Shown here: positions 41,221 through 50,074 of the stretch, one piece after another | Layout of the letters: each line of letters starts with the position of its first letter | How positions within the stretch are numbered: position 1 is the stretch's first letter | NCBI RefSeq assembly: GCF_035969385.1 | Contig: NZ_JAYKKJ010000002.1 | Span: 186,001 to 250,000, forward strand | DNA from: SELP01 sp035969385 | GTDB lineage: Bacteria; Pseudomonadota; Alphaproteobacteria; Rhodobacterales; Rhodobacteraceae | DNA: 64,000 bases | Reading direction: 5' to 3' | The notes under the pieces: model-generated | The model's database searches: none | The model's input: only the letters and a program-made list of their open reading frames with translations | What the model was told of the DNA's origin: nothing | Program-made: the position numbers and the translations under genes

Positions 41221-41793
41221 ATGACCCAGCCAGACACACCTACCGCCCTGAACCTGCCGATGGTGGACCCGCTACCCGAGGCGACGCAGAAATATTTCGA
41301 CGTCTGTCAGGACAAGCTGGGGATGGTGCCGAATGTGCTGCGGGCCTACGCCTTCGACATCGAAAAGTTGAACGCCTTCACGGCGATGTACAACGACCTG
41401 ATGCTGGGTGCCTCGGGCCTGACCAAGCTGGAGCGCGAGATGATCGCGGTCTGCGTCTCGTCGATCAACAAATGCTACTATTGCCTGACAGCCCACGGGG
41501 CAGCGGTTCGGCAGCTTTCAGGCGATCCGAAGCTGGGCGAAATGCTGGTGATGAACTGGAGGGTGGCCGATCTGGATGCCCGGCAAACGGCGATGCTGGA
41601 GTTTTCCGAAAAGCTGACAATCGCAAGCGCCAAGATCACCGAGGCTGACAGGAACGACCTTCGGGCGGTCGGGTTCAGCGACCGGGACATCTGGGACATC
41701 GCCTCGGTCGCGGCCTTCTACAACATGACCAACCGGGTTGCATCGGCAACGGATATGCGCCCGAACGATGGCTACCACACACAAGCACGATGA
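41221..41793 (+). CDS. Peroxidase-related alkylhydroperoxidase (AhpD/CMD) protein
   Basis: 190 residues from the ATG at 41221. The carboxymuconolactone-decarboxylase/AhpD fold with the redox motif CYYCLTAHG near 81 and KLEREMIAVCVSS ahead of it identifies the uncharacterised-peroxidase-related branch. It probably acts as a thiol-dependent peroxidase. It overlaps the OmpA gene by ATGA. Confidence 0.9.
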   Translation: MTQPDTPTALNLPMVDPLPEATQKYFDVCQDKLGMVPNVLRAYAFDIEKLNAFTAMYNDLMLGASGLTKLEREMIAVCVSSINKCYYCLTAHGAAVRQLSGDPKLGEMLVMNWRVADLDARQTAMLEFSEKLTIASAKITEADRNDLRAVGFSDRDIWDIASVAAFYNMTNRVASATDMRPNDGYHTQAR

Positions 41794-42716
41794 TCCGCCG
41801 TTGGCTTCCCTTTCTGTTGGCGATCTGGCCGGGGGTTGGCGCGGCCATCACCCTTGATCTGCCTGCAAATGCGATCCTTCAGAAAGAGGAAGGGCCGGTG
41901 GGGTCAAGCCTTGACCTGCCGATCGGGTCCTGGGTGGAGGGATATATCCCAACGCGCCGGGCCGAAGGGCAGGTGATCCGGCAGGTCTGGCGCATCGATG
42001 GGTCCGGGCTGACAACCCTCCAGATCCTTGCGCCACTGCGCGAGCAGATTTCTGACGCCGGATACGACCTTTTGTACAACTGCCAGACCGAACAATGCGG
42101 CGGATTCGATTTCCGATTCGGGGTCGAAATTGCGCCGCCCCCAGCAATGCAGGTCGATCTGTCCGATTTCCGATACCTTGCGGCCCAGCGGGCCACCGAT
42201 GGCGACCCTGAATTTGTCATGATCGTGGTCAGCCGGACAGCGCGTGCGGGGTTTGTCCAGATTACCCAGGTATCCGGTTCGCCGGATGCGGTGGTGCGGA
42301 TGAACACCGTTGCGCCTATCCCGCAGTCAACACCGTTGTCGGATATCGGTCTGCAACTGGAACAGACCGGGCGGGTCGTTTTGTCTGACCTCAGCTTTGA
42401 AACCGGATCGGCGACGCTTGGCCCCGGGCCGTTCGACACGCTGGACCGGCTGGCGACCTACCTGCGCGATCACCCGGACCGCACGATCGCTCTGGTCGGT
42501 CACACCGATGCCTCTGGATCGTTGGAAACCAACGTGGCCTTGTCCCGCAGGCGTGCGGCATCGGTGCTGGAACGGTTGGTGTCCGACTATGGGGTTGACC
42601 GCGCCCAGACAGAGGCAGAAGGAATGGGATATCTTGCGCCGATTGCCAGCAACCTGACCGAGGAAGGCCGCGAAGCAAACCGCCGCGTCGAAGCCATCCT
42701 GACATCTACGGATTAG
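41790..42716 (+). CDS. OmpA-family exported protein
   Basis: 308 residues. A signal peptide (WLPFLLAIWPGVGAA) is followed by a unique N-terminal domain with one Cys pair (YNCQTEQCGGF). The C-terminal OmpA peptidoglycan-binding domain follows (LSFETGSATLGPGPFDTLDRLATYLRDHP; LVGHTDASGSLETNVALSRRRA; NRRVEAIL). It is likely to tether the envelope to peptidoglycan. A housekeeping-type protein, unrelated in layout to the island OmpA-nuclease. Confidence 0.9.
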   Translation: MIRRWLPFLLAIWPGVGAAITLDLPANAILQKEEGPVGSSLDLPIGSWVEGYIPTRRAEGQVIRQVWRIDGSGLTTLQILAPLREQISDAGYDLLYNCQTEQCGGFDFRFGVEIAPPPAMQVDLSDFRYLAAQRATDGDPEFVMIVVSRTARAGFVQITQVSGSPDAVVRMNTVAPIPQSTPLSDIGLQLEQTGRVVLSDLSFETGSATLGPGPFDTLDRLATYLRDHPDRTIALVGHTDASGSLETNVALSRRRAASVLERLVSDYGVDRAQTEAEGMGYLAPIASNLTEEGREANRRVEAILTSTD

Positions 42717-42719
42717 AAC

Positions 42720-42890
42720 ATGGACTACAGCAAATCCGGGGCGCCCAAGGGCCCCAAGAACAAGCCGCGCCACAAGGAACACAATCAAAAGGGTTCGACC
42801 AAGAATCCCTTTGGGGGAAAGTCTGACAAATCCGCCCTGCTTGAGCGGATGAAGGCCGCGGCACAGGCGAAGGACGACAAGTCGACCTAA
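42720..42890 (+). CDS. Small Lys/Gly/Pro-rich protein
   Basis: A 56-residue frame whose ATG lies 3 bases after the OmpA gene's stop. It is very basic and low-complexity at the start (GAPKGPKNKPRHKEHN), with a helical end (SALLERMKAAAQAKDD). No domain recognised. The tight spacing and gene-like codon use support a real small gene. Confidence 0.6.
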   Translation: MDYSKSGAPKGPKNKPRHKEHNQKGSTKNPFGGKSDKSALLERMKAAAQAKDDKST

Positions 42891-42935
42891 CGGAACCGCC
42901 GGGCCGGATCACCGGCCCGGTGTCCACATTGCCGA

Positions 42936-43601
42936 TTAGAATTTGTATGCGACGCCGATGTTCAGGGCGTTCGTCGGGATATTCGTCTCGAACGTGCCGC
43001 CGGTATCCAGCTTGGCCGTGTTCATCGAGAAGGTGAATTTGTATTCCGCGAAGACCGACCAGGTGTCGTTGATATCATAGCTGGTCCCGGCCATCAGCGC
43101 GATCGCGGGCCCGGTGTACTGATAGCCCCAGGTCTCGGTGCCTTCGTCGATCAGTTCGAAATGCGGCACGGCAATGCCAAGGCCGGCCCCGACATAGGGG
43201 GTGAAATTGTTCCAGCGACCTGGCCAACGGCGGTAGGCGTTCACCGTCAGGATGTTCAGCCCGTCGCTGAATTCCAGATGGTCATAGCCGGTTTCCGCCA
43301 GCGTTTCGTCGTCGGCATAGACCTTGGCGTGGTTGATGTCGAAACCCCAGCCCCAGGTATCCGTCCGCCACCATGTCGCACGGACGCCATAGTAGGGTGG
43401 CATCGCCAATGACCGGCCATCCCAGCCTGCGGTGAATTCCAGATCGGGAAGGACACTATCGCCCGAGACCGTCACATTGGTATGCGGCGCACTTTGAGCA
43501 CCACCGTAGAAGCTCAGTTCCATTTCGGCCGATGCGGCGGCCGGAAGGGTGGCAATTGCGATCGCGGAAAGAAGGCGGGACAGGGACATCTGGGTTACCA
43601 T
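42936..43601 (-). CDS. Outer-membrane beta-barrel protein
   Basis: 221 residues from the ATG at 43601 (a second ATG at 43589 is equally good). A signal peptide (LLSAIAIATLPAAASA) is followed by alternating aromatic strands (FTPYVGAGLGIAVPHFEL; WSVFAEYKFTFSM) and the barrel end signature with terminal Phe (ALNIGVAYKF). It is related to small OmpW/lipid A deacylase-like barrels. Ligand unknown. Divergent from petA. Confidence 0.87.
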   Translation of the reverse strand: MVTQMSLSRLLSAIAIATLPAAASAEMELSFYGGAQSAPHTNVTVSGDSVLPDLEFTAGWDGRSLAMPPYYGVRATWWRTDTWGWGFDINHAKVYADDETLAETGYDHLEFSDGLNILTVNAYRRWPGRWNNFTPYVGAGLGIAVPHFELIDEGTETWGYQYTGPAIALMAGTSYDINDTWSVFAEYKFTFSMNTAKLDTGGTFETNIPTNALNIGVAYKF

Positions 43602-43767
43602 TCGGTTTGGGTTTTCGCCTCTATACGCCCGCGACGGCAGGCAAACAAGCGAGGCAGGATGACGCGACCTTTTGGGACCAAAGGGCAATTTGTTGGGTCT
43701 TCGATGCCCCTGCGCCCGATTGTCCGCTGGACGTAGGGGATTTTGATAGCTAAACAGCGCCCGAACG

Positions 43768-43787
43768 GACGGCGGGAAACCGCCGTC
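43768..43787. other. GAAA-capped hairpin in the petA leader
   Basis: GACGGCGG and CCGCCGTC form a perfect 8-bp stem with a GAAA tetraloop, about 50 bases before the petA start. There is no T-tract, so it is not a standard terminator. It could stabilise the operon mRNA or be part of an operator. Confidence 0.5.
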
Positions 43788-43838
43788 TGTCCCTGTTCGC
43801 ATGGGCCATCTGGCCCGGAAATTTCGGAGATGCACCCC

Positions 43839-44399
43839 GTGTCACAAGCAGAAGAACACCAGGGCACCCGCCGCGACTTCATCTACTACGCCACCGCTGG
43901 GGCCGGCGCAGTGGTGACCGGCGCCGCTGTCTGGCCGCTCGTCAACCAGATGAACCCCTCCGCCGACGTGCAGGCGCTTGCCTCGATCCGCGTCGACGTC
44001 AGCGGGGTCACCCCCGGGTCGCAGCTGACTGTGCTGTGGCAGGGCAAACCGGTTTTCATCCGGGCCCGCACGCAAGATGAAATTGACGCGGCCCGCGCCG
44101 TGGACATTGCCGACCTGCCCGATCAGGGCGCTGAAAACCGCAACCTCACCGGCGAGGCCGATGCGTCCGACGAAAACCGCGCGTTGTCCGAAGACGGTGT
44201 CTGGCTGGTCCAGATGGGCGTCTGCACCCACCTCGGCTGTGTGCCGCTGGGAGAACAGGGCGATTTCGGCGGCTGGTACTGCCCGTGCCACGGGTCGCAC
44301 TACGACACCGCAGGCCGGATCCGCAAAGGGCCCGCGCCGCGTAACCTCGAAGTCCCCGTCGCCGCCTTCGTCGACGAAACGACGATCAAGCTCGGTTAA
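43839..44399 (+). CDS. petA: Ubiquinol-cytochrome c reductase iron-sulfur subunit (Rieske)
   Basis: 186 residues with GTG at 43839; GGAG lies 9 bases upstream, while an ATG at 43830 abuts the GGAG and is unlikely. A Tat-like N-terminus (TRRDFIYYATAGAGAVVTGAAVWP) doubles as the membrane anchor. The 2Fe-2S ligands are CTHLGC and CPCHGSH near 135-160. It transfers electrons from quinol to cytochrome c1 in the bc1 complex. First gene of petABC (fbcFBC). Confidence 0.97.
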   Translation: MSQAEEHQGTRRDFIYYATAGAGAVVTGAAVWPLVNQMNPSADVQALASIRVDVSGVTPGSQLTVLWQGKPVFIRARTQDEIDAARAVDIADLPDQGAENRNLTGEADASDENRALSEDGVWLVQMGVCTHLGCVPLGEQGDFGGWYCPCHGSHYDTAGRIRKGPAPRNLEVPVAAFVDETTIKLG

Positions 44400-44411
44400 G
44401 GAGAACGCCCG

Positions 44412-45743
44412 ATGTCCGGTATTCCGCACGATCATTACGAGCCCAAAGGCGCGTTTACAAAGGGTCTGGAACGGCGCCTCCCGGTGCTTGGCCTTCTCTA
44501 CGACACCCTGATGATCCCCACCCCGAAGAACCTCAACTGGATGTGGATCTGGGGGATCGTTCTGGTTTTCGCGCTGGTGCTGCAAATCGCAACCGGCGTT
44601 GTGCTGGTGATGCACTACACCCCGCATGTCGATCTGGCCTTTGCCAGCGTTGAACACATCATGCGTGACGTGAATGGCGGCCATATGATCCGCTATTTTC
44701 ACATGAACGGCGCGTCGCTGTTCTTCATCGCCGTCTATGCCCACATCTTCCGGGGTCTCTACTACGGGTCGTACAAGGCCCCGCGCGAAGTGACCTGGAT
44801 CATCGGCATGCTGATCTACCTGCTGATGATGGCAACCGGCTTCCTTGGCTACGTTCTGCCCTGGGGTCAGATGTCGTTCCACGGCACCGCGGTGATCACC
44901 GGCCTGTTCGGCGCCATCCCCTTTGTTGGTGACGAAATCCAGGTCTGGCTGCTTGGCACACCGAACGGCTCTGTTGGCCAGCCGGCGCTGAACCGCTTCT
45001 TCTCGCTGCACTACCTGCTGCCCTTCGTGATTGCGGGCCTTGTGATCGTCCACGTCTGGGCGTTCCACACCACCGGCAACAACAACCCGACCGGCGTCGA
45101 AGTGCGCCGCGGTTCGAAGGAAGAAGCCCAGAAAGACACCCTGCCCTTCTGGCCCTACTTCGTGATCAAGGACCTGTTCGCGCTGGCCGTGATCCTCGTG
45201 GTCTTCATGGCGATTGTCGGCTTCATGCCCAACTACCTTGGCCACCCGGACAACTACATCCCGGCCGACCCGCTGGTCACGCCGTCGCACATCGTGCCCG
45301 AATGGTACTTCCTGCCGTTCTACGCGATCCTGCGGTCGTTCACCGCCGACGTCTGGGCGGTTCAGTTCGCGAACTGGATTTCCTTCGGTATCATCGACGC
45401 GAAGTTCTTCGGCGTGCTGGCCATGTTCGGTGCGATCATCGTGATCGCCCTGGCACCCTGGCTGGATACCTCCTCGGTGCGCTCGGGCCGCTATCGTCCG
45501 ATGTTCAAATGGTGGTTCGCCCTGCTCGTGGTCGACTTCTTCGTCCTGATGTGGGTCGGGGCCATGCCGGCAGAAGGGATCTACCCGATCATCGCTCTGA
45601 TTGGCGCCTCCTACTGGTTCGCCTACTTCCTCATCATCCTGCCGCTGCTGGGCATTATCGAAAAGCCGCTGCCGCAGCCCGCGACGATCGAGGACGACTT
45701 TAACGCCCATTACGGCAAATCGTCCGGCACCCCGGCCGAGTGA
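44412..45743 (+). CDS. petB: Cytochrome b subunit of the bc1 complex
   Basis: 443 residues, the length of Rhodobacter cytochrome b. Membrane helices carry the four haem histidines (HFHMNGASLFFI helix B region; LPFVIAGLVIVHVWAFH helix D). The PEWYFLPFYAILR quinol-oxidation-site motif is present near 297. It binds hemes bL and bH and forms both quinone sites. It starts 12 bases after petA. Confidence 0.97.
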   Translation: MSGIPHDHYEPKGAFTKGLERRLPVLGLLYDTLMIPTPKNLNWMWIWGIVLVFALVLQIATGVVLVMHYTPHVDLAFASVEHIMRDVNGGHMIRYFHMNGASLFFIAVYAHIFRGLYYGSYKAPREVTWIIGMLIYLLMMATGFLGYVLPWGQMSFHGTAVITGLFGAIPFVGDEIQVWLLGTPNGSVGQPALNRFFSLHYLLPFVIAGLVIVHVWAFHTTGNNNPTGVEVRRGSKEEAQKDTLPFWPYFVIKDLFALAVILVVFMAIVGFMPNYLGHPDNYIPADPLVTPSHIVPEWYFLPFYAILRSFTADVWAVQFANWISFGIIDAKFFGVLAMFGAIIVIALAPWLDTSSVRSGRYRPMFKWWFALLVVDFFVLMWVGAMPAEGIYPIIALIGASYWFAYFLIILPLLGIIEKPLPQPATIEDDFNAHYGKSSGTPAE

Positions 45744-45760
45744 GAAAGGAACGAAGAAAG

Positions 45761-46612
45761 ATGCTCCGCAAACTCACCATTACCGCCGCGGTCGCCCTTG
45801 GCCTGAGCGCCACGGGTGCCCTTGCCGCCGGTGAAGCCCATGTCGAAGACTTCGCCTTCTCCTTCGAAGGCCCCTTCGGCGCCTATGACCAGATGCAGTT
45901 GCAGCGCGGTCTTCAGATCTACACCGAGGTCTGCTCTGCCTGCCACGGCATGGAACGCGTCCGTATCGGCACCCTGCATGACGAAGGCGGCCCGGCGCTT
46001 CCGGAAGATCAGGTGCGCGCCTATGCCGAAATGATCGAGGTCTACGACCCCGCGATCGAGGACTATCGCGCGGCGACCCCGGCGGACAAGTTCCCGCCGT
46101 CGGCCCTGCCCGAAGCCCCGGACCTGTCGCTGATGGCCAAGGCCCGCGCCGGGTTCCACGGCCCCTATGGCACCGGTCTGAACCAGTTGTTCCGGGGGAT
46201 GGGCGGCGCCGAATACATCGCGTCGATCCTGACCGGCTATGAAGAAGCGCCCGAATGTGCACCCGAGGATTTCCCGGGTAGTTACAACACGGCCTTCGCT
46301 GCGGGCGGTTTCCCGGAAGAATGCATCGACGACCACGGGCATCACATGGTTCCGGGCTCCTGGATCGCCATGGGTCAGCCGCTGTGGGGCGACGACGTCG
46401 AATTCGCCGATGGCCATTCGACCGACCTGCACCACGAAGCCGAAGACGTTGCTGCCTTCCTGATGTGGGCCGCCGAGCCCAAGATGATGGCCCGCAAGCA
46501 GGCCGGTCTGACCGGCGTGATCTTCCTGACCATCCTTGCCGCGCTGCTTTACGCCACGAACAAGCGTCTGTGGGCACCGCACAAGGCCGCCGCCAAGCGC
46601 AAGGACGACTGA
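45761..46612 (+). CDS. petC: Cytochrome c1 subunit of the bc1 complex
   Basis: 283 residues from the ATG at 45761 behind GAAAGGAACGAAG. A signal peptide (AVALGLSATGALA) precedes the haem-binding CSACH near 53. The axial Met region is WIAMGQPL. An additional cysteine pair (ECAPED and EECIDD) matches the disulfide of Rhodobacter c1. A C-terminal membrane anchor (VIFLTILAALLYATNKRLW) ends the protein. A strong terminator follows. Confidence 0.97.
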   Translation: MLRKLTITAAVALGLSATGALAAGEAHVEDFAFSFEGPFGAYDQMQLQRGLQIYTEVCSACHGMERVRIGTLHDEGGPALPEDQVRAYAEMIEVYDPAIEDYRAATPADKFPPSALPEAPDLSLMAKARAGFHGPYGTGLNQLFRGMGGAEYIASILTGYEEAPECAPEDFPGSYNTAFAAGGFPEECIDDHGHHMVPGSWIAMGQPLWGDDVEFADGHSTDLHHEAEDVAAFLMWAAEPKMMARKQAGLTGVIFLTILAALLYATNKRLWAPHKAAAKRKDD

Positions 46613-46638
46613 TCAGGTTGGTCCGATAGAGCTTCCAG

Positions 46639-46665
46639 AAGGCCCGCCCCTCCGGCGGGCCTTTT
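46639..46665 (+). terminator. Rho-independent terminator after petABC
   Basis: Stem AAGGCCCGCC / GGCGGGCCTT, 10 bp with a 5-base loop and a T-run. Because the stem starts with AA and lies between the convergent petC and thiQ, it can act in both directions. Confidence 0.88.
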
Positions 46666-46670
46666 GCGTT

Positions 46671-47357
46671 TCATCCCAGATAGCTGCGCAGGGCGTCTGG
46701 CGGGTTTTCAAAGACCGACAGGGTCGGTTGCGGTGACGTGGCCGTATGGTCCGCCACGACTGAAACCCTGTCGGCGATCCGCTTTGCATCGGACGGGTCA
46801 TGGGTCACCATCAGGACCAATCGCCGCCCAAGCTTCTCTTTCACAAGGTCCAGCATCTCGGCCTTCAGGGCCGGCCCAAGGGCGGAAAAGGGTTCGTCCA
46901 GAAGGACAATCGGGCGGTCCTGCAACAAGACGCGCGCCAATGCTGCCCGACCCTGTTGTCCGCCGGACAGCTGGGCGGGCTTTCGGCCTTCCATCCCGTC
47001 CAGCCCGACGCTGTGAAGAACCTTTTCGACGCGCCGCGCCGTTTCCTGCTTGGCAAGGCGTTGTCCGTGCAGGGCAAGGGCGATGTTCTGGGATACCGTC
47101 AAATGGGGAAACAGGTTGTTGTCCTGAAACAGCGTTGCAGTTGGGCGCTGCCCCGGGGTGTGTGCGGTAATATCCTGACCGTCCCAGACGATACGCCCGG
47201 TTTCAGGGGTCAGGAACCCCCCAACCGCCGAAAGAAGGGTCGATTTTCCGGCTCCAGACGGCCCGATCAGGGCAATGATCCCCGGCCCTTGCGGCGCCCA
47301 GTCGGCGCAAATCTCAAACCCACCCTGGGCGACACGGATGTCTTCAATCGTCAGCAC
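46671..47357 (-). CDS. thiQ: Thiamine ABC transporter ATPase
   Basis: 228 residues from the GTG at 47357, which has a perfect AAAGGAGGT 9 bases upstream. Walker A GPSGAGKSTL, signature LSGGQQGR and Walker B IVLLDEPFSALGP are present. Position after thiP and thiB, with a TPP riboswitch at the operon head, makes thiamine or TPP uptake the likely role. It overlaps thiP by 14 bases. Confidence 0.94.
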   Translation of the reverse strand: MLTIEDIRVAQGGFEICADWAPQGPGIIALIGPSGAGKSTLLSAVGGFLTPETGRIVWDGQDITAHTPGQRPTATLFQDNNLFPHLTVSQNIALALHGQRLAKQETARRVEKVLHSVGLDGMEGRKPAQLSGGQQGRAALARVLLQDRPIVLLDEPFSALGPALKAEMLDLVKEKLGRRLVLMVTHDPSDAKRIADRVSVVADHTATSPQPTLSVFENPPDALRSYLG

Positions 47358-48861
47358 CGCTGCGACCTCCTTTGTCAAAGATCCAGAACACCGCAAGGCT
47401 GACCAGAAGAAGCAAAAGCGCGACACCGGCTGCGTCCGCCATCCGGTAGGCCCCCATCAGCCGATACATCAAGAGCGGCAGGGTCTGCCCGGTTTCGGTT
47501 GCAAACAGGGTTACGACCCCAAGGTCGCCAATGGAAAAGGCGGCGGTCAGCCCCGCCGCAAACCCAATTGCCGGCCGAAGTCGCGGCAGTAAGACCCAAC
47601 GCAGGCGACGCCAGCCGGTTAGGCCGAGTTCATCCGCAAGGCGGCCATAGGCGGATTCGGTGGCCGCGATGGCAGGCCCAAGCGCCCGCAGCGCAAAGGG
47701 CACCCCGACCAGTGCATTCAGAAGGGCGGTTACAGGCAGCGCCACGGTGGCGGGGCTGACCACGGGATAGACCATCAAGAACAACCCCGTTCCCAGCACC
47801 ATCCCCGAAACCGCAAGCGGGGCCGCACCGGACAGAAGTGCTGGCCAGCCGCCCCGTAGCGCGATGAACAACGACAGGACCACCGTCAACACCGACGCGG
47901 AAAGTGCGACAAAGACGGACCGGCCCAACGCGGGCCAGACCTCGGGCGGCAAGCCCGGCAGGGCAGGTATGCCGCGAAGGACGATCATGATGACCGGCAA
48001 GGCAAGAAGGACAAGCACGAGGCCGATCCATCCAGCATCCAGCATCCGGGGCAGGGTGCCCGTCGCGTCCCACCGGGGAACCACCCGATCCATCCCACCG
48101 CCAAACGTCGTAACCGCCGCCAGTCGCCATGCGAGGATCGCAGCACAGAGGCCCACTGCCAGTTGGACCAATGCAAGGGTTGCGGCCCGCCCCAGATCGA
48201 AATCGAACCGGACTGCCTGATAAATCGCCACTTCCAGCGTCGTGGCCCCGGGCCCTCCGCCCAGAGTCAGCGCTACAGCAAAGCTGGTCAGGCAAATAAG
48301 AAAGATCACGGCAAACGCGCCGGGCACCATGGCCCGCAGCATCGGCCATTCCAGAAGCCGCCAAATCGGAAGACCCATCGACGCGGCAAGGCGGAAAGGC
48401 TCCGCAGGGATCAGCGCCCAGCCTTGCACCAGAAGTCGGACGGCAAGGGGTAGGTTCAAAAAGACATGGGCAAGAACCACGCCCCAAAGCCCGTAGATCG
48501 AAATCACCGGCAGACCCAGCCCGCCCAGCACGGCGTTGACCAACCCATTCCTGCCAAAGACGGCCAGCAGCCCCATAACGGCCACGATCACCGGCAGGAT
48601 GAACGGCGCCCCAAGAAGGGTGATCAGCGTCTGCCGACCCGGAAACCGGCGCCGCGCAAGGGCCCGTGCGACCGGGATCGCCAGTAGGACGCTGAACAGC
48701 GCCGACAGGGCGGCCTGCAGAACCGTAAACCACAGCGCGGCCCAGTCCGCCGCGCCGAACGACAGGTTGACCGACCCTGCACGAAACACAGCAATGACCG
48801 GCCCAAGAACGATGCCAAGGACGAGCACCGCACAAACGGTGCCCGCCCCGCGCATTGTCAT
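47344..48861 (-). CDS. thiP: Thiamine ABC transporter permease
   Basis: 505 residues from the ATG at 48861, which shares an A with the thiB stop; an ATG at 48885 is the alternative. It is a duplicated permease of about twelve helices. Two EAA-type loops are visible (EPFRLAASMGLPIWRLLEWPML and ESAYGRLADELGLTGWRRLRWVLLP), typical of ThiP/FbpB. It forms the channel with ThiQ and receives substrate from ThiB. Confidence 0.93.
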   Translation of the reverse strand: MTMRGAGTVCAVLVLGIVLGPVIAVFRAGSVNLSFGAADWAALWFTVLQAALSALFSVLLAIPVARALARRRFPGRQTLITLLGAPFILPVIVAVMGLLAVFGRNGLVNAVLGGLGLPVISIYGLWGVVLAHVFLNLPLAVRLLVQGWALIPAEPFRLAASMGLPIWRLLEWPMLRAMVPGAFAVIFLICLTSFAVALTLGGGPGATTLEVAIYQAVRFDFDLGRAATLALVQLAVGLCAAILAWRLAAVTTFGGGMDRVVPRWDATGTLPRMLDAGWIGLVLVLLALPVIMIVLRGIPALPGLPPEVWPALGRSVFVALSASVLTVVLSLFIALRGGWPALLSGAAPLAVSGMVLGTGLFLMVYPVVSPATVALPVTALLNALVGVPFALRALGPAIAATESAYGRLADELGLTGWRRLRWVLLPRLRPAIGFAAGLTAAFSIGDLGVVTLFATETGQTLPLLMYRLMGAYRMADAAGVALLLLLVSLAVFWIFDKGGRSGADD

Positions 48862-49847
48862 TATCGGGACAGCGCCGCGCGCCATTCTTCAATCGCTTCG
48901 GCGCGGAGGGCCTCTGCCTCAGTCGCCTCCAAGAGCAGGCTCTGTTCAGGCTGAATCAGGGTCTCGAACCCTTGGGGAAGCCCCTCGGCAGGGAGCTTGG
49001 CAGGATACATCCAGTTCGTTGTGGGGATCACCGACTGGAACCCGTCGGACACCATGAACGCGAGGAATTGGTCAGCGAGGTCCCGCTGATCCGTGCCCGC
49101 AAGCTTGGCGGCCACTTCGATCTGCATGTAATGGCCCTCGGCAAATGGCCAAGCGACCTTGGAGCCGTCCTCCTCGGCGATCAGGTGGTAAGCGGGTGAG
49201 GTCGTGTAGGACAAAACCGCATCCGCCTCGCCCTCAAGGAACATGCCATAGGCTTCGGACCAGCCGGGGGTGACCGTGACGATATTGTCCGCCAGATCGG
49301 CCCAAAGCGCCGCCGCTTCCTCGCCATAGGCGGCCTTCACCCACATCAACAGGCCAAGGCCCGGCGTGGAGGACCGGGGATCCTGAATCACGATCTTGAG
49401 GTCACTATCGGCAAGAGCGCGCAGGGAGGTCGGGGCCTCTGCGCCCGCGTTCCCAACAAAGGCAAACCAGCCCCAATCGAATGGCACGAACGTCTCGTCG
49501 GTCCAGTCGATCGGCAGATCAAAATCCGCCTCTACCGAATGTGGCGCGAAAAGGCGCGAGTCGGTGGCCGCGGCCAGCAAGCTGGTATCGAGGCCGAGAA
49601 CGATGTCGGCTTCGGTCCGGGTACCTTCCAACCGCAGGCGCGACAGAAGGGCGGCCCCATCACCGGTTCCGACGAATTGCAGGTCGCAGCCGCAGGTCTC
49701 CTCAAAGGCCGCCTCGACCGCCGGGCCGGGGCCCCATTCGCTGGTAAAACTGTCGTAGGTATAGACCGTCAACACGGGGGTATCCGCCATGGCCGCAGAG
49801 GCCAAAAGGGACAGTCCCGCGCTTTGGATCAGATGTCTTGCTTTCAT
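48861..49847 (-). CDS. thiB: Thiamine-binding periplasmic protein
   Basis: 328 residues with a signal peptide (IQSAGLSLLASAAMA). The ThiB features are LTVYTYDSFTSEWGPGPAVE at the mature start, ADIVLGLDTSLL, and FVPFDWGWFAFV with aromatic residues that stack on thiamine. First gene of thiBPQ. Its leader holds the TPP riboswitch. Confidence 0.94.
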   Translation of the reverse strand: MKARHLIQSAGLSLLASAAMADTPVLTVYTYDSFTSEWGPGPAVEAAFEETCGCDLQFVGTGDGAALLSRLRLEGTRTEADIVLGLDTSLLAAATDSRLFAPHSVEADFDLPIDWTDETFVPFDWGWFAFVGNAGAEAPTSLRALADSDLKIVIQDPRSSTPGLGLLMWVKAAYGEEAAALWADLADNIVTVTPGWSEAYGMFLEGEADAVLSYTTSPAYHLIAEEDGSKVAWPFAEGHYMQIEVAAKLAGTDQRDLADQFLAFMVSDGFQSVIPTTNWMYPAKLPAEGLPQGFETLIQPEQSLLLEATEAEALRAEAIEEWRAALSR

Positions 49848-49898
49848 CGTGTCATCCTTTCATGCGCCGGACGGATGGGGGCATTGAGGATGTTCTCA

Positions 49899-49980
49899 CT
49901 ACCTTCCCTCCGCCGGTTCTAACCGGTTCAGGTTCAACGGGTCCGCATTCGCGTCTCAGCCATCTGGCACCCCGAGGTAG
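49899..49980 (-). promoter_or_regulatory. TPP riboswitch (THI box)
   Basis: On the minus strand the RNA reads TCGGGGTGCCAGATGGCTGAGA, then ACCCGTTGAACCTGA, then GGTTAGAACCGGCGGAGGGAA. These are the conserved pyrimidine- and pyrophosphate-sensing helices of the THI element. It ends about 50 bases before thiB, so TPP should switch off thiBPQ translation or transcription. Confidence 0.97.
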
Positions 49981-50074
49981 GGCGGAACCTAGGGCGATGT
50001 CGCGGAAATGGCAAGGGAAAGCACTTGAGCCAGCCGCGACCCGCCGCTAGACGGATCAGGCAAAGGAGCCCGCC

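Noticed and set aside
43842..45710. 622-codon open frame on the minus strand opposite petA and petB
   Set aside because: It is antisense to highly conserved bc1 genes; the product is His/Asp/Glu-rich without domains, as expected from high-GC shadow frames.
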